DNA from: Candidatus Bathyarchaeota archaeon ex4484_135 | GTDB lineage: Archaea > Thermoproteota > Bathyarchaeia > EX4484-135 | NCBI GenBank assembly: GCA_002255025.1 | Contig: NJEJ01000004.1 | Location: 1-16,009, forward strand | DNA length: 16,009 nucleotides | Direction: 5' to 3' | Part shown: piece by piece, positions 1 through 6,582 of the stretch | How the letters are laid out: each line of letters begins with the position of its first letter | Numbering within the stretch: the stretch's first letter is position 1 | Made by a program: the position numbers and the translations under genes | The notes under the pieces: generated by a model | The model's input: the letters and a program-made list of their open reading frames with translations, nothing else | What the model was told of the DNA's origin: nothing | Database searches by the model: none

Positions 1-1
1 G

Positions 2-544
2 GACATAGCTGGCTTCTCAAACCCGGCTAGGGCCCTGTTCTCGGCCATAAGGGAGTTGGTCGAGAACTCCCTAGATGCCTGCGAGGCGGTCGGCATACTG
101 CCCGACATATACCTGCGCCTCAGGCTCTTGGAGAAGCACGACGACGTGTCCGTTTACGAGCTGCACATAGAGGACAACGGCTCCGGAGTCCCTGGCGAGC
201 ACATACCGAGGGCCTTTGGCCAGGTCCTATACGGCTCCAAATACAGGCTCATGCAATCACGTGGCATGTTCGGCCTCGGAGGCGCCATGGCCATATTATA
301 CGGCCAGATAACGACGCACAGGCCTTTCACGGTCATATCGAGCACGGGCGGCCGTGAGGTCCACAGGTATAAGCTCATGATAGACATAAAGGCCAACAAG
401 CCCATCGTGCTCGAGCACGAGGTCCTGGAGAACAACGGGGGCTGGCACGGGACGGTCGTGGAGTTCTGCCTCGAGGGCGATTACTCGAAGGCCTGCCCGA
501 AGGTCATAGAATACCTGAGGCAGACGGCCATGGTGACGACCTGA
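2..544 (+). CDS. top6B: DNA topoisomerase VI subunit B, N-terminal GHKL ATPase part (5' partial, frame broken)
   Basis: This is the ATPase subunit of the type IIB topoisomerase that relaxes and decatenates DNA. The gene enters from the left edge and about 180 codons are visible. GHKL motifs are clear: ELVENSLDA (N box, Mg/ATP-binding Asn) encoded at about 50-79, EDNGSGVP (G1 box) at about 170-193, and RGMFGLGGAMAILYGQ (the glycine-rich ATP-lid box) at about 260-307. The reading frame stops at TGA 542-544, inside the second copy of a perfect 26-bp tandem duplication (513-564). The homologous protein continues in the next frame from 556. Deleting one 26-bp unit would restore one continuous gene. 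The total would then approach the length I recall for archaeal Top6B (about 530 aa). The identity is certain. Whether the break is a sequencing or assembly error, a mutation or a true gene split cannot be told here. Confidence 0.93.
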   Translation, partial: DIAGFSNPARALFSAIRELVENSLDACEAVGILPDIYLRLRLLEKHDDVSVYELHIEDNGSGVPGEHIPRAFGQVLYGSKYRLMQSRGMFGLGGAMAILYGQITTHRPFTVISSTGGREVHRYKLMIDIKANKPIVLEHEVLENNGGWHGTVVEFCLEGDYSKACPKVIEYLRQTAMVTT

Positions 545-564
545 GGCAGACGGCCATGGTGACG
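513..564 (+). repeat. perfect 26-bp tandem duplication breaking top6B
   Basis: Bases 513-538 and 539-564 are identical, copy for copy, with no spacer. Because 26 is not a multiple of three, the second copy shifts the frame and brings TGA 542-544 into phase. Both copies encode the start of the conserved Top6B stretch Q-T-A-M-V-T. Reading from copy one directly into 565 onward gives MVTPYANITF, the expected sequence. Perfect identity points to a recent event or an assembly artefact. Confidence 0.97.
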
Positions 565-1530
565 CCTTACGCCAACATAACCTTCGTGGACCCGAGGGGC
601 CGCCTCTACAGGTTCCTGAGGGCCGTGGAGGAGGTGCCTCCGCCGCCCAAGGAGGCCAAGCCTCACCCCAGGGGCGTGGACGTCGAGATGGTCAGGAGGA
701 TGATAGCTGACACGAACCAGGACACGCTCTTGGGCTTCTTGTCCAAGCACTTCCAACGTGTCGGGCCTAAGACAGCCAAGAAGTTCTTGGAGTTCGCTGG
801 TTTTGACCCAGATAAGGACCCCAAGTCCTTGAAGCCCGATGAAATAGTCAGGCTGGTGAGGGCCATGAGGGAGTTCGATGGCTTCATATCCCCTGATGCT
901 TCTTGCCTATCGTCGCTGGGGCCCGAGCTGCTCGAGGCGGGTATAAGGAAGGAGCTCAAGCCCGAGTTCGTGGCCGTCTGCCAGAGAAAGCCATCCGCTT
1001 ATGGCGGCCACCCGTTCATAGTGGAGGCTGCCATAGCTTACGGCGGGCAGGTCCCGGCCCCGAAGAGCGGTAAGATAACGCTCTACAGGTTTGCGAACCG
1101 CATACCGCTCCTCTACGATGAGGCCAGCGACGTGTCGAGGAAGGTCATAGACGAGATAAACTGGCGTCATTACCGTGTGACGCCCGACATGCCGGTGGCC
1201 GTGGTGGTTCACATATGCTCGACACGCGTGCCCTACAAGACGGTCGGGAAGGAATTCATAGCCGACAGGCCGGAGGTCAGGCACGAGATAACCCAGGCCA
1301 TAAGGGAGGTGGCACGCAAGCTCCAGGCCTACTTGGCCAAGAAAGAACGGAAGAAAGCCGCTATGAAGCGTTACGGCGTGTTCGCCAAGTACCTGCCTAT
1401 GATAGCTGAGTTCTCCGCCAGGCTGGCCAACAAGCCCGTCCCGAGCGTGAAGCACCTGCTCGAGAAGGTGAGGGCCCAGGGACTATTGGAGGAAGAAAGC
1501 CCAGAAGCCGAGGTAGCCGAGAAGAAATGA
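556..1530 (+). CDS. top6B: DNA topoisomerase VI subunit B, H2tH and transducer part (downstream half of split gene)
   Basis: 324 residues continuing the Top6B sequence after the frame break. Residues about 45-125 form the helix-two-turn-helix region. From about 140 the transducer domain follows, with the family-typical RFANRIPLLYDE (178-189) and STRVPYKTVGKE (222-233). The latter holds the lysine (K228 here) expected to reach the ATP site as the switch-loop residue. The C-terminus is charged. If the break is real, ATG 556 could serve as a restart: GAGG at 543-546, created by the duplication, lies 9 nt ahead of it and the upstream stop is only 11 nt away. That would give a two-chain B subunit with the ATPase and transducer domains separate. 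Otherwise this is simply the 3' part of a frameshifted gene. The domain assignment is secure and the start is an inference. Confidence 0.9.
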   Translation: MVTPYANITFVDPRGRLYRFLRAVEEVPPPPKEAKPHPRGVDVEMVRRMIADTNQDTLLGFLSKHFQRVGPKTAKKFLEFAGFDPDKDPKSLKPDEIVRLVRAMREFDGFISPDASCLSSLGPELLEAGIRKELKPEFVAVCQRKPSAYGGHPFIVEAAIAYGGQVPAPKSGKITLYRFANRIPLLYDEASDVSRKVIDEINWRHYRVTPDMPVAVVVHICSTRVPYKTVGKEFIADRPEVRHEITQAIREVARKLQAYLAKKERKKAAMKRYGVFAKYLPMIAEFSARLANKPVPSVKHLLEKVRAQGLLEEESPEAEVAEKK

Positions 1531-1624
1531 GCGAGCCTCGGCCTGCCTAACCCTTCTTCAGCCCACGAGTTCATATGAAGTCGAATTGCTCTGGGAACCC
1601 GTCCAGGCTCTTCTCCATCTTACG

Positions 1625-1765
1625 CTAGCCTTCTGCCCTCAGCTCGTCCTCGATCAACGGGCTCTCGACGCTTATTATGATGTCTCCGGACTCGTTTATC
1701 CAGTAATCGCTGGCCACGTCTTCTATGTTGAATATCTCGCCCGTCTCCGGGTCCCTGACGTCCAT
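1625..1765 (-). CDS. small acidic protein of unknown function (46 aa), divergent from top6A
   Basis: A 46-codon minus-strand ORF running from ATG 1765 to TAG 1625 in the unusually long gap between the two topoisomerase VI genes. The product begins MDVRDPETGEIFNIEDVASD and continues with YWINESGDIIISVESPLIED. It is very acidic (14 Asp/Glu of 46, few Lys/Arg) and has no membrane segment or Cys. Support for a real gene is positional: a TATA box (TTATAAAG on this strand, 1790-1797) is centred about 28 bp before the ATG, the spacing seen for leaderless genes elsewhere in this window. The frame stays open for 17 more codons after the TAG (to TGA near 1574), again protein-like, so an original longer gene or a read-through product is conceivable. 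I recognise no family. A role tied to topoisomerase VI would be speculation from position only. Confidence 0.55.
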   Translation of the reverse strand: MDVRDPETGEIFNIEDVASDYWINESGDIIISVESPLIEDELRAEG

Positions 1766-1788
1766 GTAGCCCCCGATGGCGTTCGACT

Positions 1789-1797
1789 CTTTATAAG
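1789..1797. promoter_or_regulatory. shared symmetric TATA box for top6A (+) and the small ORF (-)
   Basis: The sequence CTTTATAAGG around 1789-1798 reads as a TATA box on both strands. Its centre is about 27.5 bp from GTG 1821 on the plus strand and about 28.5 bp from ATG 1765 on the minus strand, so both flanking genes would be leaderless. No other AT-rich element lies in the gap at suitable spacing. The use of the box by both genes is inferred. Confidence 0.6.
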
Positions 1798-1820
1798 GGC
1801 CCGCCAGCCGTTCGTCCCAG

Positions 1821-2906
1821 GTGTCTGCTTTGGCTCAGGGCAAGACGGGCCTTACCAAGCGTGAGAGAGTACTCAGGGCCTTGGAGGCATTAGGCGAGAA
1901 GGTGGTCGAGCAAATTCAGGCTGGCCATTTCCCTTGGGTCGAGTTCCCGAGCCGTTCCACGAGCAACATACGATACGACCCGGAGCTACGCCAGTACGTA
2001 TTGGATGATAAGAAGGTCAGGCGGACGGCCTCTAACATAAGGCACCTCAGGCCCCTCATGCACCTCCTCTGGGCAGCCTACTTCTCCCACGAACTCGTCC
2101 GATCTTGGAAGACCACCACGCTCAGGGACGTGTACTACTCCGCCCAGGCCTACGGCTTCTCCTTCAAGGACCAACAGGAGTCAAACAATATAATAGTGGA
2201 CCTTGAGAGCGTCATAGGCTTCCCGAGGGAGGACTTCAACATATTCCCCGAGGAACGCTCGTCCGTCTTCGGCGACCTCACAGTCGAGTACACCGTGCCC
2301 GGCTACGAGGGCAAGAGGCTCAACCTGACCTCGCACCCGGACGGCATGATGATTGGGCCAGCCCTGGCCAACGCGAAGTTCGTGGACGTGAACGCGGACA
2401 AGGTCATAGCCATAGAGAAGGGCGGCCTCTTCACGCGTTTCATAGAGGAGCGTGTGCATGAGCGATTTAACGCCATACTGATACACACGGCTGGCCAAGC
2501 ACCGAGGGCGACCCGCTACTTCATAAGGCGTCTCCACGAGGAATTAGGCCTAGACGTGTATATCCTGACGGACGGGGACCCCTGGGGAATGCACATAGCC
2601 ATGGTCATAATATCTGGCTCGGCGGAGGCAGCCCACCTAAGGGGCCTGACGACGCCTGATGCGAGGTGGATAGGCGTCTGGGCCACGGACATCGTGAAGT
2701 ACAAGCTGCCCAGCGACCCCCTCACGGACATCGACATAAAGAGGCTACGCGATCTCGAGAAGGACCCACGCTATTCAGGCCAGCTCTGGCAGAGGGAGAT
2801 AAAGACCTTCTTGAAGCACAAGAGGAAATCAGAGCTTGAGGCCTTCAGCCGATACGGCCTAACTTACATAGTCGATGAGTACCTGCCGGACAAGCTCGGG
2901 GAATAA
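1821..2906 (+). CDS. top6A: DNA topoisomerase VI subunit A (Spo11-like)
   Basis: The DNA-cleaving subunit of topoisomerase VI, which forms the transient tyrosyl-DNA double-strand break. It is 361 aa, close to the family norm. The winged-helix (CAP-like) domain carries LRDVYYSAQ (101-109). By Spo11 family alignment the second tyrosine (Y106) is the expected nucleophile. The Toprim domain shows the acidic Mg-binding set: Glu in IAIEKGGLFTRF (E199) and the DxD in LTDGDPWGMH (D251, D253). GTG 1821 is chosen as start because the TATA box at 1789-1797 lies at leaderless distance and no Shine-Dalgarno is present. TTG 1830 is an alternative. It follows top6B in the usual B-A order but is separated from it by 290 bp holding an antisense small ORF, where many archaea have the two genes adjacent. 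Confidence 0.97.
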   Translation: MSALAQGKTGLTKRERVLRALEALGEKVVEQIQAGHFPWVEFPSRSTSNIRYDPELRQYVLDDKKVRRTASNIRHLRPLMHLLWAAYFSHELVRSWKTTTLRDVYYSAQAYGFSFKDQQESNNIIVDLESVIGFPREDFNIFPEERSSVFGDLTVEYTVPGYEGKRLNLTSHPDGMMIGPALANAKFVDVNADKVIAIEKGGLFTRFIEERVHERFNAILIHTAGQAPRATRYFIRRLHEELGLDVYILTDGDPWGMHIAMVIISGSAEAAHLRGLTTPDARWIGVWATDIVKYKLPSDPLTDIDIKRLRDLEKDPRYSGQLWQREIKTFLKHKRKSELEAFSRYGLTYIVDEYLPDKLGE

Positions 2907-2927
2907 ACCGGCATTAGAGTGCGTGTC

Positions 2928-3641
2928 TTAGCGAACATAAGGCTTGAGGCACCGGTAGGTCATGGGCAGGTGCCTTCCCCACGCCTTTCCCGAGAAGGAG
3001 GCAGCTGCCTTCTCGCGTGCCCTCGGGAAGGCATCTAGGGCCAGCGTGATGGTCACGTCGGAGACCACGTCAGATACCCTTAGGAGCCCATCGACCACAT
3101 CGGCATGGGGTGCGGAGGGCGGCATGGCATGAACGTATCTATTGAGCTCTCTCCAGGCCTTCCTGACCCTCAGCCTCTCATCACGTTCCAGTTCGAAGTC
3201 CTGGAGGGTCTCTAGGGCCTTCTTGACCAGCCTCCAACCGGGTGGCAGTATTTCCCTGCGTTTCCTCTCGAGCAAGAGGCCTTTTAGGAGCTTCCTGCTT
3301 GGCTCATCGTGCGGGTACAAGAGGTCTAGGAGCCTCGACCGGCAGGACAGCTCTAACGCCCACCTGAGCTCCCTGAAGGCAAGCTGGCAGCTCTGGGCCA
3401 AGAGGGCAAGCTGGGCCCATAAAAGGGACACAGTTATGGAATCGAGGCAAGAGAAAAAGAGGCTTCTCGACAGCTCGCCTGGGCCGTAGGAGTTTTTCAC
3501 AGCCGATTTGAGGGCGAGGAGGGCGTTCACATGGACATCTACCATGTGGAAGGCCTTTTCCTCACCCAGTTCCTCTAGAGCCAATTTGACCTTCTTCTCG
3601 AGGCCTCTGAGGAAGTCCCAGAAAAGCCCGCGGGCCTCCAT
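2928..3641 (-). CDS. helical protein of unknown function, co-transcribed with mch
   Basis: 237 aa, predicted almost entirely alpha-helical, with no signal peptide or obvious membrane span. Two patches stand out: AFRELRWALELS at about 88-99 and WRELNRYVHAMP at about 163-174. The combination of a FREL-type helix and a later L-x-x-YVH motif recurs, as I remember, in archaeal helical proteins of unknown function. No catalytic motif can be assigned. ATG 3641 lies 15 nt after the stop of mch with a GAGGGTG Shine-Dalgarno-like run before it, so it is the last gene of the mch transcript. It ends 21 bp from the convergent top6A. A role near methanopterin metabolism is only a guess from position. Confidence 0.75.
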   Translation of the reverse strand: MEARGLFWDFLRGLEKKVKLALEELGEEKAFHMVDVHVNALLALKSAVKNSYGPGELSRSLFFSCLDSITVSLLWAQLALLAQSCQLAFRELRWALELSCRSRLLDLLYPHDEPSRKLLKGLLLERKRREILPPGWRLVKKALETLQDFELERDERLRVRKAWRELNRYVHAMPPSAPHADVVDGLLRVSDVVSDVTITLALDAFPRAREKAAASFSGKAWGRHLPMTYRCLKPYVR

Positions 3642-3656
3642 GGGGGGACGGCACCC

Positions 3657-4619
3657 TCACGCCCTAGGGCCGAAGGACTCCACGATAATGCCCTCGTTGA
3701 GCTCGCCAGCCACGTACGTGTGGCCCGACCTGAGGCTCGTTATGGCCACCTGGGCTGGTGCGAAGACAGCTGGGTCTATGGAGTAGAAATCTCGGCCAGC
3801 TTCCTCGTATATGGCTAAGAAGGGCTTCCCGTAGGAGGGCGAGGAACAGGACGGTAGCTTGGGCACGGCTTCCGCCAGGACTTGGTCGTCTAAATCGGCC
3901 GTGAGGATGACCGTGCTACCGTATAGGAGCGAATCGTTCGTCCTGCCCATGCACACGTCCGGGTCGGGGTGCGGGGGCGGCAGGAGAGCTATCCCTAAGG
4001 CGGTCCTCACGGCCATAACGTCAAGGCCTATGTTCATCATCTTGAGCAGGCAGGCCTCAACGGCCCTCCCGACCACCTGGACCAGGCCAGCCGTGCTGTT
4101 TATCGGTGCCACGAGCACGTAGAGCTTGTCCGGCCCAATGCCGCACGCCTCAGCAACGCCTCTCAGGGAATCCTCGTCCGGCAGTTCCTCTGCCTCCAGG
4201 GCCAGGATGGCCAGGTCAGCTTCTTCCTCATGTCCGAGGGCCCTGAAGACCTTCTTGGGCTTCTTGACCAAGGCCCTGGCTGGCCCAGAGCCCAGGACCA
4301 CCCGGCCCGATAGCTCCAGCTTCCAGCCAGCCATCTGGGAGCCAAGGGTTGACAGTGCTGGCCTATCGGTCCAGACCGAGACGGCCGGTATGAAACGGCC
4401 CGCCACGTTGAGCCAGGCCAGGGAAGCCCTGCCGAGGCCTCCGAGGCATATCTCGACCATCTTCAGGCCAGCCTCGAGGCCGCCGGGGGCCTCAACACCC
4501 AGGTCGAGGACCGTGGCACCGCACTCAGCCCTGAGGACCCGTATGCCGTATCTCTCTGGCTCCCTCATCAGCTCCTCGACGAGCGGGAACGCCGTATGGT
4601 TGAGGCTGAGGCCCGACAT
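3657..4619 (-). CDS. mch: methenyltetrahydromethanopterin cyclohydrolase
   Basis: Mch catalyses reversible hydrolysis of N5,N10-methenyl-H4MPT to N5-formyl-H4MPT in the archaeal C1 branch (methanogenesis or its reverse, or the methyl branch of the Wood-Ljungdahl pathway). It is cytoplasmic. Family signatures: SLNHTAFPLVEELM at the N-terminus (5-18), GSGPARAL (110-117), APINSTAGLVQ (171-181), LPPPHPDPDVCMGRTNDSLLYG (213-234) and the GRDFYSIDPAVFAP block (275-288). ATG 4619 gives 320 aa, the usual length. It also places the TATA box at 4643-4650 about 27 bp upstream, so the mRNA is leaderless. The in-frame ATG 4631 would sit too close to the TATA box. Mch implies that this organism makes tetrahydromethanopterin or a relative of it. 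Confidence 0.95.
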   Translation of the reverse strand: MSGLSLNHTAFPLVEELMREPERYGIRVLRAECGATVLDLGVEAPGGLEAGLKMVEICLGGLGRASLAWLNVAGRFIPAVSVWTDRPALSTLGSQMAGWKLELSGRVVLGSGPARALVKKPKKVFRALGHEEEADLAILALEAEELPDEDSLRGVAEACGIGPDKLYVLVAPINSTAGLVQVVGRAVEACLLKMMNIGLDVMAVRTALGIALLPPPHPDPDVCMGRTNDSLLYGSTVILTADLDDQVLAEAVPKLPSCSSPSYGKPFLAIYEEAGRDFYSIDPAVFAPAQVAITSLRSGHTYVAGELNEGIIVESFGPRA

Positions 4620-4642
4620 GGCAGGCCCCATGTCGCCCGAGG

Positions 4643-4650
4643 ATTTAAAA
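4643..4650 (-). promoter_or_regulatory. TATA box of mch
   Basis: ATTTAAAA on the plus strand (TTTTAAAT on the coding strand), centred about 27.5 bp before ATG 4619. It lies between mch and the sfsA stop, so mch has its own leaderless promoter and does not depend only on read-through from sfsA. Confidence 0.6.
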
Positions 4651-4659
4651 ACATGATGC

Positions 4660-5583
4660 TCAGGGCCCGCCCGACCTAGAGTACCTTATCATGAAGTGGC
4701 CTCCCCGGTTCTTCCAAGAACGCACGGACCAGCCCTCGAGACCAGCCTCGTATATTATGTCCTCCAGGTAGTCGAAGAGGCAGCAAGAACAGGTCCCGTA
4801 GCCCGTAAGGGCCAGCACGAAGCTATCCCTATTCACCTCGATTATGTCGTACTGGGCCTCCGGGCCGTGGAGCCTGTTGTATTCTTCAACGGCCTCCTTA
4901 AGCTCGGACAAGAAGGGCAATACGCCAGCTGGGTCCTCTTCCCTCGTGGTAGGCACGAGGCCCAGGGGCTCCAGGGCCTCGCCGTCGAAGGAGAAGGAAT
5001 AGGCAAACAAATCCAGGCCCGAGGCAGCTACCTCACGGCTGAAGACGGGGTCAACACGGTAGTTCAGGGCCAACAGGTCCGCGTCGGCCATGACGAGGAA
5101 GAGTATGCCCGCCTCCCGTTGCCTCTTGAGGGCCTTCACCTGCCTTAAGCCGCGGGCCGTTGGAGCGTCCGGGAAGTAGGCCACGCGGCCCTCTATGAGC
5201 GTGCAGCCCTTCACCTCCAGCCAGTAGCCGTCCAACTTGAAGTCGATCCTTGCCCCAGGGAGCCTTGTCTCCCTGACAACTCGCCCGAAGGCAGATAAGT
5301 ACGGCACGCAGGGCAGCACAAGCTCAGCCAAGTAGTTGTGGAGCCCGCTGTCCACCAGGACCCACTTATCACCCATCCTGGCGGCTAAGACCCTGTACCT
5401 GAACTTCCCTCCTTCCTTTGGCACGAGGAGCAGCTCGTTCCCCTTGAAGAGCAGCTTGCTTAACCTGCCAGGGTCAGCAACGTGAGCCTTCTCTATGGAG
5501 CCGTCCTCCAGCTCCACCACGGCTGTGAACCTGTTGGGCCTCGATATGAAATAGGCCCTGAGGGGCCTCATGGCCGACCTCAC
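4660..5583 (-). CDS. sfsA: SfsA family protein with extra C-terminal Cys-containing domain
   Basis: SfsA proteins are PD-(D/E)XK-fold proteins with proposed nucleic-acid binding; the bacterial gene was named for an effect on sugar fermentation. The core (about 1-225) shows RPNRFTAVVE (15-24), AHVADPGRL (33-41), RIDF with D114, EVKGCTL with E123 and K125, and FPDAPTARG (137-145). These are the conserved nuclease-like residues. The family is usually about 230-240 aa. This one has roughly 80 more residues containing a YNRLHGPEAQYDI segment and a cluster TCSCCLFDYLEDI (264-276). That tail resembles small stand-alone archaeal proteins of unknown function as I recall them, so this is probably a fusion. 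GTG 5583 overlaps the cgi121 stop by 3 nt, indicating translational coupling. ATG 5571 is an alternative start. Confidence 0.9.
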   Translation of the reverse strand: MRSAMRPLRAYFISRPNRFTAVVELEDGSIEKAHVADPGRLSKLLFKGNELLLVPKEGGKFRYRVLAARMGDKWVLVDSGLHNYLAELVLPCVPYLSAFGRVVRETRLPGARIDFKLDGYWLEVKGCTLIEGRVAYFPDAPTARGLRQVKALKRQREAGILFLVMADADLLALNYRVDPVFSREVAASGLDLFAYSFSFDGEALEPLGLVPTTREEDPAGVLPFLSELKEAVEEYNRLHGPEAQYDIIEVNRDSFVLALTGYGTCSCCLFDYLEDIIYEAGLEGWSVRSWKNRGGHFMIRYSRSGGP

Positions 5584-6161
5584 CTGTAGGCCATGGACAA
5601 GGCCACTTTCTCGACCACCAGGGCCTTGATGGCATCGACCAGGCCACCCGCTCTCGTACAGGCCGGTATCTCTTGGTCCGTTAGGCCAAAGGCTTCCGCG
5701 AGCTTCCTCGCTTTCTCCTCTCTGACCTCTAGGACATCATCATCCCTGGTCCCGCCTAGCCCGGTCAGGGTATCCGTTATGGCCTTGAGGGCCCTCAAGG
5801 CCGCATCCTCGGATTTCGCTACTACTACCGCTGCCACGTTGGCCTGGCCCTTACTCAAGCCCATGGACCTTATGGCCTTCGATATCTGCCTCTGCCCGGA
5901 GGCAAAGGTCAGTATTTCGAGGCCTAGGTCGGAGGAAACGTTCAAGCCCAGCTCGAAGGCCCTCAGGGCGTTTATTACAGACACAAAGATATGCTCTGGG
6001 CCAGCTACCGTATCCGCGTCGAGGAGCTGAAAGCATAGGTCCTTTAGCTCCTCCCTGGTCCTCAGGCCCTCTATCAGGCCCGCTGGGTCCTCGAGCCTGA
6101 CGTTCCTGAAGCCAGCTACTAGGACCACGTGCCCCAGCAGCTCGGCCTTGATGAACGCCAT
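5580..6161 (-). CDS. cgi121: KEOPS complex subunit Cgi121 (TPRKB homologue)
   Basis: Cgi121 is the KEOPS subunit that binds the tRNA 3' CCA end and Bud32 while Kae1 makes threonylcarbamoyl-adenosine at tRNA position 37. Family features: GFRNVRLEDP (17-26), FQLLDADTVAGPEH (44-57), INALRAFELGLN (63-74) and the hallmark ASGQRQISKAI (87-97). A later region gives EEKARKLAEAFGLTDQEI and ends with a helix rich in Val and Leu, as expected. ATG 6161 gives 193 aa and begins just before the conserved region. The frame is open further upstream (to 6272) but that part crosses the divergent promoter and has no family similarity. The gene heads a minus-strand run with sfsA (overlapping). No other KEOPS gene is in the window. 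Confidence 0.9.
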   Translation of the reverse strand: MAFIKAELLGHVVLVAGFRNVRLEDPAGLIEGLRTREELKDLCFQLLDADTVAGPEHIFVSVINALRAFELGLNVSSDLGLEILTFASGQRQISKAIRSMGLSKGQANVAAVVVAKSEDAALRALKAITDTLTGLGGTRDDDVLEVREEKARKLAEAFGLTDQEIPACTRAGGLVDAIKALVVEKVALSMAYR

Positions 6162-6186
6162 CACCGGCCTAATGGAATCGGCTGCG

Positions 6187-6194
6187 TCTATAAC
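6187..6194. promoter_or_regulatory. TATA-like element between divergent cgi121 and mazG
   Basis: TCTATAAC on the plus strand (GTTATAGA on the minus). It is centred about 30 bp before the cgi121 ATG 6161, suitable for a nearly leaderless transcript. For the plus-strand gene it lies about 38 bp before GTG 6229, which would leave a short leader. CTTAAC at 6196-6201 is an alternative box for that direction. Confidence 0.45.
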
Positions 6195-6228
6195 CCTTAA
6201 CTGGCCTGAGGAATCGCGTGTCGGGGCG

Positions 6229-6522
6229 GTGGAGTTGCACGTAAGGGAAGTCCAGGCCCTGATGAGGGCCATCTACTACCACAAGGACTCAAGGCGTGGG
6301 GCCCTCAGGACATGGGAATGGCTGCTTGACGAGGTCAGGGAACTCGGCGAGGCCATAAAGGCCGGTGACAAGGAAGCCATGGCATCTGAGTTCGCGGACG
6401 TGCTGGCCTGGTTGGCCAGCTTGGCGAACGTCGTGGGCGTGGACCTAGAAGAGGCCTTCTGGTACAAGTATCCGGGCCGTTGTCCAAAGTGCGACAGGAC
6501 CGTATGTGCCTGCCCCATGTAG
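6229..6522 (+). CDS. MazG-like nucleotide pyrophosphohydrolase
   Basis: An all-alpha NTP pyrophosphatase domain protein that likely hydrolyses non-canonical or excess (d)NTPs to the monophosphate and PPi. 97 aa from GTG 6229. The metal-binding pattern of the MazG superfamily is present: E35-x-x-E38 in LLDEVRELGEAI, then E54-x-x-D57 in SEFADVLAWLASLANVVG. The front segment YYHKDSRRG precedes the first helix pair. The C-terminus, KYPGRCPKCDRTVCACP, has four Cys that could bind zinc and is typical, as I recall, of the archaeal branch. The start is set by homology; the open frame reaches back to 6148 through the cgi121 promoter, which is unlikely. The ribbon-helix-helix gene follows after 60 bp. 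Confidence 0.85.
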   Translation: MELHVREVQALMRAIYYHKDSRRGALRTWEWLLDEVRELGEAIKAGDKEAMASEFADVLAWLASLANVVGVDLEEAFWYKYPGRCPKCDRTVCACPM

Positions 6523-6544
6523 TGCCGCCTGGGGCACGAAAAGC

Positions 6545-6579
6545 CCTTATCTACCCGCCCCCAATCTGGACGGGGGAGG
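6545..6579 (+). promoter_or_regulatory. TATA-like box and GC hairpin covering the RBS of the RHH gene
   Basis: CCTTATCT at about 6544-6551 resembles a weak TATA box. CCCCC (6558-6562) can pair with GGGGG (6572-6576), extended by CC/GG across one mismatch. This buries the GGGGGAGG Shine-Dalgarno (6572-6579) of the next gene. The hairpin could form only in mRNA entering from the MazG gene. As DNA, the same palindrome could be an operator. Confidence 0.35.
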
Positions 6580-6582
6580 CAG

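Noticed and set aside
907..1455. Minus-strand 182-codon ORF opposite top6B
   Set aside because: The plus frame encodes the conserved transducer domain. The antisense frame is open because of GC bias.
1625..1627. TAG in the small ORF as a pyrrolysine codon
   Set aside because: Nothing in the window supports Pyl decoding, and an ordinary stop fits.
1586..1864. Plus-strand 92-codon ORF in the top6B-top6A gap
   Set aside because: It runs across the likely TATA box and into the start of top6A in another frame. The opposite strand has the better-supported small ORF.
4126..4656. Plus-strand 176-codon ORF opposite mch
   Set aside because: Shadow of the mch codons: Ser/Arg/Pro-rich, no family pattern, while the minus frame matches Mch throughout.
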